From Moniliophthora roreri (Eukaryota; Basidiomycota; Agaricomycetes; Agaricales; Marasmiaceae): a DNA stretch of 64,000 bases. Where the stretch lies: positions 2,790,001 to 2,854,000 of the forward strand of contig LATX02000001.1 in assembly GCA_001466705.2 (NCBI GenBank), read 5' to 3'. Position numbers and translations under genes: made by a program. The notes beneath the pieces were generated by a model that saw only the letters and a list, made by a program, of their open reading frames with translations, was not told where the DNA came from and ran no database searches. Shown here one piece after another: positions 32,394 through 42,934 of the stretch (position 1 is its first letter; every line of letters starts with the position of its first letter).

Positions 32394-33770
32394 ATGAGGA
32401 CTCGGCTTTCTTCAGACCATTTGTCTTTCTTCAACTACCACTATGAATGCTGGATACGATGCACCGATACACGCCATCAAGGATTGGAACTCGTACAGGG
32501 GACACTAGGCGACGAGAGTAGTCTGTGGTCGTCTTTGGTCAATATTAAGGCATGTTCTCACTTCTGCATGTCAAGGAAGATAGTTGAACCAACATTCGAA
32601 CAGAAGGACTTCGAACATGCATTCGCTTTAAAAGTCGCGTTCGCTCATTCGGCAAACTATCCTGGAGCGCCAAAACCTCTCGACGGGGCCGGACATATTC
32701 TTCTGTCACTAGACGACTATCAGATTTAGATAGTAAGAGCGCCAAAAATTGGTGGAAACGGTGTCTGGGAAGTTTCTGGTGACAAGGTACGCAGAAGCAA
32801 TGAAAGCTCACAAGGAGTTGCTGCTGAAGCGCTGATAGGTGCACATCTTCAATGCTTACTGGAGCAGATGGCTGGACGATGCTGTGACAAAATCTGCACA
32901 CAAAACTCTCGGCATATCAGTTGCCCCTGGCGCGTTTGAAGACGCTGAAAGTACATGTCGCTTCCAACAAGTTCACATCACTAGTCATCGACCATGCATC
33001 CACCGAAAACCTTCTGCAGTTCAGAGTTACGACCCACACGAGCGATTCAGAGTACGCAATCTCCTGGTTGGGGCATATCTTGCTCAAAAACCTCATAAGA
33101 CTAGAGACGACCGACAGTATGGAACCCTTTCGTTTTACCTGCCAACATGTGATGGCCACCCTGGTGGAGAGATTTACTTCAACCACGAAGGGAGGGTACA
33201 AAGCATTTGTACCGCCGGCCATGGGATGTCTACCGTCGTCGTAGGCGCATACTCAGGCGTTGCTCGGGATATGGAATGCGCCCCCTTCCAGTGAGAAGGA
33301 GGACGTATTCCAAATATACCGAAGTACCTGTTTGAAAAGGGTCCATGGATCCCGTCGCTAATTCATGTCTTTATAACTCGTGGCAAAATCTTCTGAAGCA
33401 AGACCAGAAAGACGCGCAAAAATTCTTATTCTGCGTTTTGAGGAAGTGCGAACGGAAGGTTGAGAAGCCAGGATTTATCAGGGTTTCTCCGCTCAAGGAC
33501 TCTAATCGAGAGCTGCTACTGAGCTTGGTTCCAATAGCCAAGGCATACGACTTTGATCTGCACTGAAGTTTGTTGAGCTGTGGGCTTCGATACTACCTCC
33601 CGAAGACACACTGCGACTCGTATGTGACGCATGCTCGTACGACCTCAAGATGAATTACGATGATACCGAGAGGAATGAGATGACCGCCAGCAGAGTAGTG
33701 GCCCTCGGCGGAACGGAAGTGCTTGGTCTCAATTTCGATGGTATGGAAGGAGTAAAAAGACGAGGATGAG
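32394..33770 (+). pseudogene. Decayed 2OG-Fe(II) oxygenase-like gene, relative of the gene at 53.9-57.8 kb
   Basis: Fragments in different plus-strand frames line up with successive parts of the gene at 57795-53910: FAHSANYPGAPKPLDGAGHILLSLDD (its copy: FAHSTIHSDAPNPCLCLDGVG), YWSRWLDDAVTKSAHKTLGISV, the jelly-roll-like block RQYGTLSFYLPTCDGHPGGE followed by GMSTVVVGAYSGV, then LYNSWQNLLKQDQK and SNRELLLSLVPIAKAYDFDL, and KFVELWASILPPEDTLRLVC. The blocks match the large fungal proteins with an N-terminal 2OG-Fe(II) dioxygenase domain. The iron-binding HxD is not visible (PHKTRDD in its place), stops separate the blocks, and no full exon set could be built, so it is called a pseudogene. Confidence 0.5.
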
Positions 33771-34132
33771 GTTTACGTTGTTTATAGCGACCTCGTTCGA
33801 ATTCAATCGATTTCGAGGCAGAGTTGATAGAAGGATACGTTCCTGCTTGTTGTAGGGTACGGGAAGTAATGCGATATTTGCTCGCATATGTGAATAAGTC
33901 GTGTTAATAACCAAGGGGCTTCAGACACCATGTGAGTATATGTGATTAAATGCGAACAGAGGACTGGCGGTCACTCGGACGGTGTACAACTTTCAGACAC
34001 GTGGCTTAGCCTCCTTTGTCATCATCGTTGTCGCTGCCCGTCGCTGTAATTCCCCTTCGGTCAAGATAATAATGCCAATTTGATATTTCTCTCAGCCCAT
34101 AAATTGCGGTCGTGAATCTGAGACCTTTCTTA

Positions 34133-34809
34133 ATGATGGAGAAGCTCCCTGATGAGGCTGACCGTAAGCTGCGCTATCTTCGTGTCTTTCTGAATGCTCT
34201 ACCTTCCTCACTACCAAAACCCCAACATGGTGAGATTTCCGTTCAAGACTTTCCGCATTGATAGCCACGACGTCGAGGACCTCGGAATTGTAGGTGCCAT
34301 GAATGAAGGCTTTAAGCGTATTTTCAGGTGGCAGACAAGGACTACCGGAGATGGCATTCTGCAAATAACAAAACCGTGGTCAGATATTGGAGCAGTTGCT
34401 GACGTCCTCGAGAAGTTAATCAAGGAGAACCCGAACTCGGACGGAAGCCCAGACGGTGTGCTGATGAAGTGGGTGGAGGACATTACAAATGGGTGCATAA
34501 AAGCTATCAGAGATGCAGGTCAAGGGGTACATGAACATAGTCTTTCTATTGCTAAATGTGATATGCTGATAAGTATGACAGCTACCCGACCCTCCTGCGA
34601 AGAGCTGTCAAAAACGAAAGCATATCGACGTGAATATTGATGCGGCGATCCTGCGGGAAGTTGTGCCAAAGGAGACAACATCTGCCTGTCATAGCAGTCG
34701 CCCTCCTGCCATCATTGCAGGTATCTTGGCTCTTGACACCCCTGAGGAGCTGGATAGTGCTTCTGGGAATGCTGCAGATAGTGGTGACTTTGACTGGGAA
34801 GCTCTTTGA
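34133..34809 (+). CDS. Unrecognised 185-aa protein
   Basis: Three exons, 34133-34229, 34294-34526 and 34582-34809, give an exact 186 codons with GT...AG introns of 64 and 55 nt. The product starts MMEKLPDEADRKLRYLRVFL, is helical and charged in the middle (ILQITKPWSDIGAVADVLEKL; VLMKWVEDITNGCIKAIRDA) and ends with an acidic tail (DTPEELDSASGNAADSGDFD). It has no signal peptide or membrane segment. I do not recognise a family. The lone codon-level support is the clean three-exon structure; it sits in a gene-poor stretch beside a decayed gene, so a lineage-specific or transposon-derived origin is possible. Confidence 0.55.
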
Positions 34810-35772
34810 GGCCTTGAAATATTATTCACATGTGTATCTGTTATTAACATGTAAAAAATCTGCTTTATTCGCTTGTTATTAACTAAGTGAATAATGACCC
34901 CTCAGGAGGCCAATGTGAAGAAACATGTTACTAACATGGCTTTGAATTAGTCACCGCACCCTAGCTTGTTGTCGTTCGAGGTTTGTTCATAACCTTTGAT
35001 ATAGAACAGAACTCTGATTCATTGTGAGTTTTCTTTATCCTCACGGCGACCCATTCGCCTGACTATTCTATCTTTTACAGCGGACACCAGTCACCAACCT
35101 TTAGGTTCGAGTCATGATGTCGAAACGCATGTACATGTCCAAACCTGTAGCGAGACTAACTCACTTTCATGACAATAAAACCATGACCTTCTCGCCCCAC
35201 CGGAGGCCTAGCTCATGCCGCATGCATTCTACGTCCTACTTCTCAAGTCCACAAGCTTCAATCAGAGTAATCGCCCCGAATTTTCTCCCATTGCTGACAC
35301 CTCCCTCCGAGATTTGACGAGATTTGTCATCCTTGGAAATCGGTATCTCAACTTGCCGATTTGACGACGGAGGTGAAAGAAATATTGAGGGTGGGCCTTG
35401 GGTTCCACAAGTTTTAATTTGCTACAGGTGCCGAATGAGCTTGCAATTACTTTCGTCGGTTCGTCGTCATTGTGGATCGGTTGGGAGTGCCATCCCGTTT
35501 GTGGGGACGGGAAAAAGTGACATCACGATTCCCGCTTCCACCCTGCTGATATCGTAAGCATGGTTTTGGAGCTGGCCGTTGACCACCACCATCACATTTT
35601 TATACCCTTTTGACCCGCTCCAGTTCCTTGTCTTCTACCTTCATAATCCTGTTGTCCTTGCACTATCCCTTGAATTGTTGGCCTTTCAAAACCGACCTAC
35701 CGAAACTCACTGAACCTACTTGCGTTCGGCTCATCGACCACCCACGCCAAGAATACCGAGTCCGTCACGAAC
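34810..35772. other. Intergenic, about 960 bases
   Basis: No supported gene. The last part is the upstream region of the membrane protein gene; short plus-strand frames (35114-35317, 35324-35557) show no features. Confidence 0.45.
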
Positions 35773-36788
35773 ATGCCAGTGATATGGGGCTTTGACCTTT
35801 CGGAAATGTCCTGGTCTGCCTTTGGGCATGCCAAAATGTTCGATAAACGGTGGCATTTGAGGAGAGAGCGGTTTGGTATGTATAGAATTTTCATCGAATG
35901 ACGAGGAGTACCTAACCATTGCTTACAGTGCTCTATCAACTTGCCATGCTCATATGTCTATCGGCAGAATGTTGTGCTACCTATAGTCTCTCCAAATACG
36001 ATGACCTACATGAACACGTTCACAGTTGGTCTGAAGGACGGGCAACAGTGCACAAGAGGGACACCATTCAGGCCTCTATCCTCACCATCTGCTTCTGCGT
36101 TTTCGTTGCAACACTCTATGGCGCCGACTTCTTCTTCCTTTTGTTCTTCCCGAGGAGATTGTACCCCAAGTGGTACGTGTGGACAAAGAAGGCTCTTGCG
36201 GTGATTATCACGGCTGGGGTATTCGCAGCAGCATTGTTGAGCACGGTGCGTCTCTGAGTCTTCTTCCTGTGGCATGGGTGTTCATTCTTGTCCCTAGATT
36301 GTGATTGCGACAAGATCCGCGTACGTTACTGGTGTGTCACCAGAGGAGGCTCAACAACTTATTGAACTGTACTTCCGCCCGCCTCTGGAGTACAAGACAT
36401 GGGCGGTTAACATCGCCTGGGTTGTTCTGATATGGCCAGGCTTCCTTGCAACAGCAGCTAGGTGAGCACATTCCTCCCTTCCGCGCCGCGGACGACATTG
36501 CACCTTTGCGTATTTCTCCGCGGGATGAACACGTCCGGTTTTAACCGTAGCATCGCATTAATACTGCGAAAGGCGATGTTCACACCACCACCGATCATTC
36601 CGTGGTTCACGCATGCTCTCATTATTGCTACTTGCCCCTTCTGTCTGTGACCTCAGAGCTGACGCCTCGTCCCTTTTAGCACGGTCATCATGTTCATCGC
36701 TGCTGACTACGATGCAGCAAACGGCACAGAGCCTCTGGATGAGAAGGAATCCGTGTCTCGTTCAGTTGAAGATACTGGGTCACCCTGA
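35773..36788 (+). CDS. Four-helix membrane protein of unknown function, 230 aa
   Basis: Exons 35773-35875, 35929-36245, 36298-36461 and 36680-36788 join to 231 codons. The start MPVIWGFDLSEMSWSAFGHAK is followed by four hydrophobic segments: VLYQLAMLICLSAECCATYS, ASILTICFCVFVATLYGADFFFLLFF, ALAVIITAGVFAAALLST, and TWAVNIAWVVLIWPGFLATAAS running into TVIMFIAADYDAAN. A basic-acidic loop (HSWSEGRATVHKRDT) separates the first two. The C-terminus is acidic (EPLDEKESVSRSVEDTG). The last intron (218 nt) is long for this window. I do not recognise a named family; the topology recalls MARVEL-like proteins without clear motif support. Confidence 0.75.
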
Positions 36789-37606
36789 ATGGCATTGCGT
36801 TGATGGAATGGTACGCCGCTCTATTATCATCCAGACAGGCAACATGACCTGACATGTTTCTTTCCATATTTAGGGACGAGTAATTTCTCCGTGAAGGCGT
36901 AATGCACGACGTGAAACCCGCATGGATACAAACCTATGTCACTCTTTCCATGATCTCACGAACCCGCCACGAACGCTATTCTGATTTTTGATCTTCTTTA
37001 CACTCGACAACACATGAAAGGACACATTATTTTCCATCGCCACCACATACCTTGTCATCCATACACATACTTCTGTACCTCGGCCTGGGCGTTTGGTTGG
37101 TCTTGTATATCATTACTACTGGTTTTTACTTTCTTTTGTGCATGTGTGGTAGGTATATCGGCGGCCTTATAGTGTACACGTATAACGGGGTAATACATAC
37201 AGACTTTGAATTGAGAGCAGTCCGTTGACCACGGCACTTGGCTTTACCGTACCGTGCATCATTCATCAGAAACGTCAACATACCGAGTCAACTGTCTCAA
37301 AAGCTGTCGAAGAGGATCCTTTCGTTGACACCGGCAGTCTTCTGGAGCGGTCAACTCGGTCCAGAAAGCGAGATCGAGCCTTCTCAATCTAGTCCTCACC
37401 GTCGACAATTGTAACACCATCTACTCAAGCAAGGTAGCTCGTAACAAGATTCTTCTTGGGATCAATGGCTAAGGTGTGGTGACTCTTACACGCTGTTAGG
37501 TGTTATCCCTTGTTGTCAAGCAGCAGAATTAAAATGTCGCTTCTCTGAATGCAATTCAGGTGTTGCTGCGTGTCCCACAAAGGTCTCCTGAGAGGCAACG
37601 AAACTG
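36789..37606. other. Intergenic, about 800 bases
   Basis: No supported gene or RNA. The region separates the membrane protein gene from an F-box relic. Confidence 0.45.
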
Positions 37607-38640
37607 GTGGAATCCGATAATCCACACGTCTCAACTCGTCAACTTGCTCTAGAAGAGGAGCTAGATCCTGTCAAAGATCCGCTCATAGCTTTCACGAGCG
37701 GGACATTGCTAGGATCAAAGAGCAGAACATTCGCCGGGCGCAGAAGAATAGTTGTATCCAGCCGTATCATGGTAAGGCAGAACACCTTCCAATCTACATT
37801 ACGACCGTCGAGGTCTTCCATCCCGTTTGTCATGTCCCAGAAGAGCTTCTACAGGAAATCTTTTATTATTGTGTGGACATAAAAGGGTTCATTGATCTGT
37901 ATGTCACGATCACTCGCGATCCATTTCCACTGCGAGACTCGCTGCAGCCATCTAGGGAATCCTGGATCGCAGAATGAAGCACTTGGTCCTATAACTGCAA
38001 CAATCGCAGGCGGACCCTCTCACTGTATGCATTGATGTGCCGCGCACTTTCACGGCGGATCGAAATCCGTTGCCAGACATAATCTGCTCGCATTCATCCA
38101 GATGGGAGGATCTACGAGTTCAAGCTCCTGTTCGCCCAGTGCTTTGTACTGTATTACAGGCACTCTTGCCATCCATCGGAGGGTGCATTCCAGAATTATG
38201 ACGTCTACTTCTGAGGACTACCGTCCACATAAACAAGCGTTTTTTTAGGAACACTTTCAAAATCGGGTTCCGATTCGCATGACCTCAGTATCTACGGCGA
38301 TACCTCGATATTCCCACAGCTGGACCTTCCTTGGTGCCAGATTGATCATTTCCGTGGATACACTAGCCAGAATATATGGGATATCGGTCACAACGTCCTC
38401 ACGCACATACCTAATCCCATCCAATTGTTCCCGCGTACGGGACGTACGATTTCATCGTTTTGCTACAAGAGGCAATATTGCCATGACTGAAGGACTGAGG
38501 AGTGTATGTCCATTTCCTCTGGCGGACTGATACGGGATCATGCCTGATGTAGTAGCCTGCCTCTAAGTTGCGGACCCTCAACCGGGCTGAGGTGATCAAC
38601 TACACCGACAAGAGGGACGAAAATGGGGCCATATTTACGG
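37607..38640 (+). pseudogene. F-box-type gene relic
   Basis: Plus-strand fragments in shifting frames recall agaricomycete F-box proteins: CHVPEELLQEIFYYC, an F-box core helix (usual form LPPELLSEIFLHC), then VTITRDPFPLRDSLQPSRESW, which is the usual segment after it, and a serine/histidine-rich stretch around 38080-38140 (ICSHSSRWEDLRV). In-frame stops and frame changes occur every 30-60 codons without splice borders. The limits are approximate. Confidence 0.4.
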
Positions 38641-38745
38641 GCTTGTTGGATAGCATGAGGTCGAGGACAGTAAATCGAGTAGATTAGAAGAGATTAGTGA
38701 ATATCAAACATAACTTATCGCGTTCTAAATGAGCTTCCGTAGTCC

Positions 38746-39681
38746 TTATACCTTTCCAATCAAAATGTTCTTCATCATCTCTCGAGCTGTGATCCTGACC
38801 GTGTGATAAAGTGTTGCGAAATCCAATGTGGACGTGAAGGTGTCAGCAAATCCAAATGGAAGCATAGGTGGAATCCATCCTGAACAATTAAGAGAGTTTA
38901 TGAGTGTTTGGGCAGTTGATCGAACAGACACCATTACCTCGAGCATACTCCAGTGCCCAGCATCCCTCGTGCATCTTGTACTGCTTTCCGTATCCCCTTC
39001 TCAGTAAGTTGACCGAACCAGCTGGATAGACTTCCTTCTCCAATCCACCTGGTGCAAATGCCCATTGTTCTCCAACGAGAATGTTGAAGTAGTCATCCGC
39101 TGTGTGAATTCCCGAGTGTCCTTCGGTGCCCAAAGGCGTACCAAAGATGATAAGGTATTCCGTAATGGACGCGTGAATAATATACATGGCACCCATAGCA
39201 CCGCCAGCATTGTTAAACACCCATTCACTAGGGTCCCGGTTCGCCGTATTGAGCGACAGCTCTGCATTCTTGGTTGACGGGAGGAGGAATTTGGTGTTCA
39301 ATGCGATTTTCGGCTTTGATGTAGTGAGCTCTGAGAATGGGTGTGGCGTCGACTGAGGGAACTCTGTGGTGAGGTTTTTCAGGATGTGTTCAATGATTCC
39401 GTGTGTAGCATTAGTGCCTCCTGGATTAGCAGCAATGGCGGATTGAGCGAGTTGATGCAGGAAATCTGGGTTGAGGACGTAGAACTGGGCCTTTTCGCTG
39501 GTGAGCAGATGTCCATAAAGCGTAAAAAAAACAAACCCACCCGAATGTAGTCCAAGTACCCAATAAATGCGACTAATATTGATAGTACTGCTAGGTATGT
39601 CGCCCATTTTGTGATGCATGACTGCGCCGACTTCGCTGGCACTGGCCCCGAGGCCTTTTTATCCTTGTTTTTGGCGGACAT
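38746..39681 (-). CDS. ERG2: C-8 sterol isomerase
   Basis: Minus strand; the main exon runs down to 38938 and the last exon is 38879-38746. A membrane segment near the start ([19 protein letters not shown]) precedes the ERG2/sigma-1-receptor fold: [92 protein letters not shown] joined to [20 protein letters not shown], and the ending [12 protein letters not shown]. These cover the glutamate/aspartate ligand pocket. The enzyme moves the C8 double bond to C7 in ergosterol synthesis in the ER and is a morpholine target. The first intron is uncertain: a 66-nt GTACTT...CAG intron joining VAFIG to EKAQFYVL fits best. Confidence 0.95.
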
Positions 39682-39874
39682 TACTGTTCAGTATAACTCC
39701 AAGTTAGCCTTCACACATCCGAATGTTTACCAGTGGTGCTGAGCGAATAGGGCTTACCTGGAATGTCGCCGAGGTATACGTGTAGTGGGATAAAAAAAAA
39801 ACAGACGCGCGCGTCAAGTTTATACGCGTCCGAACCCTGACCGAAACCACCATCTCCATTTATCTCCGTCTCCC

Positions 39875-40845
39875 ATGGATTCAACTTTGACTCAAGTATT
39901 TCTCTCGGCTGCGGAGACTATGACGGAGGTTATAAGGAAAAAGGTCAAATGAAAGCTGGCTTTTGAGCATTCTCCTGGTTCTCGAGATTTTCTTACTGCA
40001 ATACCTTATCAGGATGAAGAACTTCAAGAAAAAACTCGTGAAATCTCGGTATGAATCTCGTGAAATTCTTTCGTATAAATTTCAATCAACAACACCAGAA
40101 CCTCGATAGTCGATTGCGTGACATCACAACGGAAAACACACGGCTTGCTTCTACAATTGAAGATTTCGATAAAGAATCTCGTTCTCTTATTGCGCAAATA
40201 GAGTCTATGAAGAACAGTCACAAGAAAGAAACGGCGAAGCTTTTAAGGAGGGCTGAAGACGCTGAAGAAAGAGCTAAGAAAGCGGAAAGCAAGGTCGAAG
40301 AGGAGGCGGCAGAGTTGCTGAGGAGGGCAGAAGATGCAGAAGGAAAAGCTATGGAGAAGGTAAAGAGGGTGATGGAAGATGTCTTTGGTACAGTCACGAA
40401 GGAGTTTCCTAGCTTGAGCCAGGCTCGACTTTCCGCTTCCCCCGTTGAGATGAGAAGATCGTCTACGATGCCAAGTCCTGGACCTAGTAAGAGGATGCTG
40501 AAGGAGAACCAAACGCCCACCAAGCCCGCGAAAAAGGTCAAAAAAGAGGTATGCATGTACACGACAGCCCTGTTCGTTTTATCTTGAAATTAAAGGTAAA
40601 TACAGGTGACTACACCTGCTTTCAAGCGAGCGGGCACATCATTTGGCATGTCCTACGCCGCTACGGAAACGCCTAGCCAACGACTCGGATTTTCACCGCA
40701 TATTGCCAGGTTCACATGCCTGACACCTTGTCCGGACTCGGAAGACGAACGTATGGAGTCTCAGGGAATGGATGAACTCGAGATGGCAGTGAATATGCCT
40801 CCGAGAAAAGTGAGTGTATCCAGCTCAACTATGGACAGTCTCTGA
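39875..40845 (+). CDS. Coiled-coil protein of unknown function, 264 aa
   Basis: Exons 39875-39943, 40013-40048, 40099-40548 and 40606-40845 join to 265 codons. The start MDSTLTQVFLSAAETMTEV leads into a long charged coiled coil (residues about 25-115) with a duplicated AKLLRRAEDAEERAKKAE / AELLRRAEDAEGKAMEKV unit. After that come a Ser/Pro-rich part (RRSSTMPSPGPSKRML, TPTKPAKKVKKE) and a tail with TPAFKRAGTSFGMSYAATET, all with the look of a phosphorylated, possibly nuclear or spindle-associated protein. No family recognised. It is divergent from ERG2, sharing a 193-base upstream region. Confidence 0.65.
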
Positions 40846-41309
40846 TGCTTTTTTTGTTATTATTTTGACGCTAGTTCTAGTAGACTTTTCACCTACGATT
40901 CAGTCTTGCCTGCATGCCGTCTTTTTTCATTGGGTCGAACGCTCTGTTGTACTCCTCGCCATCACGCCGTCGTTCTTCACCATTCATTTCCGTTTCTTCT
41001 GCGCACCATCATGCATAAGACAGTTTCATATTTTGTGACCGCGTGTACTCTTATGGACTCAAAGACCCAGTCAATTTGTACAATAGAAATCCGGAGAGTG
41101 TATTACAATGCCATGTAGCTTGCAAGGTGAACACTCGACGATCTTCGGTCCTAGATATGACCAACGCGCAAAACGGGGCCAGTACTTTTTTCCCTACAAG
41201 ATGTGTTTCTCAGCGATGAACACGAGCGCAAGTGAATGATGTAAATGGTATATATGTTACATGTTGTCCAAATCCTCTTCCGTAAAATAAAATACACAAA
41301 GAGTGAGCG
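40846..41309. other. Convergent intergenic region
   Basis: 3' UTR space between the coiled-coil gene and the membrane protein gene, with a T-rich tract around 40850-41000. No supported gene. Confidence 0.45.
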
Positions 41310-42574
41310 CTACGCCGATGTCTTCTCATTCAGATTCCTCATCTGATTCCACCATTCCCGTTCCCTTCCGAGTCCCCATTTCGAGATGAGATAGCACCCA
41401 ATGCCACTAAACAAGGCCCAAATGAAAAATTGACCAAGTACCCAACCAAATGCCCATGCTAGTTGCGTTGTCCATGTTACTGCAGCTGTGATTCCACAAT
41501 AGATGGCCGCCATGACTGTCCAGTAGATGGTTTGGATTTGCATCAGGGATCTGAAGGGCGGTGACACCTTGTATCTTTACCAAACAAATCAGTACTCAGA
41601 AGCGGTGGATCATCATAGGAACATCTCACCTAGCCTGCACATTTCTTCTCCATTCCCTACCGCCCTCAAAGTCAACCGCTCCGACATCTTCCAGAGTATA
41701 ATACACTGCGGGTTTCATTTGCTCGCCTTTCGGATCCGAAGACACTAAAAAAGGTAATCTCGGCGCAAACAGCGACAACAAAAAGACCAGCCCGACTGGT
41801 CCGACGAGCATCATGGTCGACATGAGGAAGAAGTCGTAAAATGCGATAGCGGGCGCTATGGCCAATGGGAAGGCGAAAACCAGGAGACCGAGAGTGTAGG
41901 TCCACATAGTGAAGTCAAGATGCCACCAAGTATCGGATATGAGAGGTCCATAGGTGACTCGGTGGCGGGTAACTGACAGGTAGAAGAGTGGGTCAAAGGT
42001 ATGCTGCGGCAATAGTGAAAGCGAAGACATACGACGATAGAGTCGGAATGGGGCGTCAAAACAGCTCGATACTCCCAGTGCGGCGGAGCCGATACCGATG
42101 AGTTCTTTGTCTGATATTCGGGTGTCTGAACATCCGTTGGAGTTAGAAATGGTCCGTATGACAACTCGAACGGTATACCCACAGACGTGTAAAGGATAGA
42201 ACAATACACATGGAATGATAACATTGCAGAATATGAGGAATAAGATGTAGAGTGTTACTGCCCACCAGCGATAGTTGAAATGCAGCGGGGGTAACTCCAC
42301 TGATGCCGCCGAAGTTTCTTGGTGTTCTGGGGGTTCAACTGCAGTCATCCCAGAAGCATCTGACTCTCCTTTTTCGTTGGAATTGGTACCAAAATCTTCA
42401 AACATAAGATTATTAACATCAACCAAAAAAGAGGTAACTCTACGCACCGGTACCAGATTCAGTTTTTCCTCGTTCCTTACCACTGCTTGTCGCGTCGTCG
42501 CTCCCTACTGCAGTACTCGAGGTGCCTGTATTCATCGTCGTTGTCGTCGTCATCATGGAGGAAGGAGAAAACAT
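41310..42574 (-). CDS. Multi-pass membrane protein of unknown function, 366 aa
   Basis: Minus-strand exons 42574-42448, 42395-42183, 42125-41630 and 41574-41310 join to 367 codons. A Thr/Ser-rich cytosolic start (MMTTTTTMNTGTSS) of about 90 residues precedes the first membrane segment (WWAVTLYILFLIFCNVIIPC). Further hydrophobic segments are LDFTMWTYTLGLLVFAFPLA, YDFFLMSTMMLVGPVGLVFL, IYWTVMAAIYCGITAAVTW and FGWVLGQFFIWALFSGIGCY. SCFDAPFRLYRRMSSLSLLP lies in a loop between the first and second. I know similar unnamed proteins from agaricomycetes but no function. Confidence 0.75.
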
Positions 42575-42934
42575 ACTATAAGGCTGTATCGTGTGAGAGG
42601 AACTCACAGAACTGGAGGCATGATGAGGAGCGGGAAACTTTTTTTGGAGTACTATGCTACATATATGACGTCGACATGGTACTCCGAGATTCCTGGACCA
42701 AAGATACGCACAGTATGCACGTACTCGGAGATCCTCTGGCAATACTGCAATTCAAATTGCGCACGGGGAACTCGAAAGACCTCTATGGAGACGGGAACCG
42801 GTAAGAGTGTCGAAGGTTTGTCTTGGCCCGTCGCCCCTGGTCAGGCCACTCAGGGCTTTGTCACGATTCAATATTCAACTGTCACTTTCTTTAGCCTGAA
42901 CATGAAGGGGTAAAGCGAGCCTTGGTTCAAGTTA

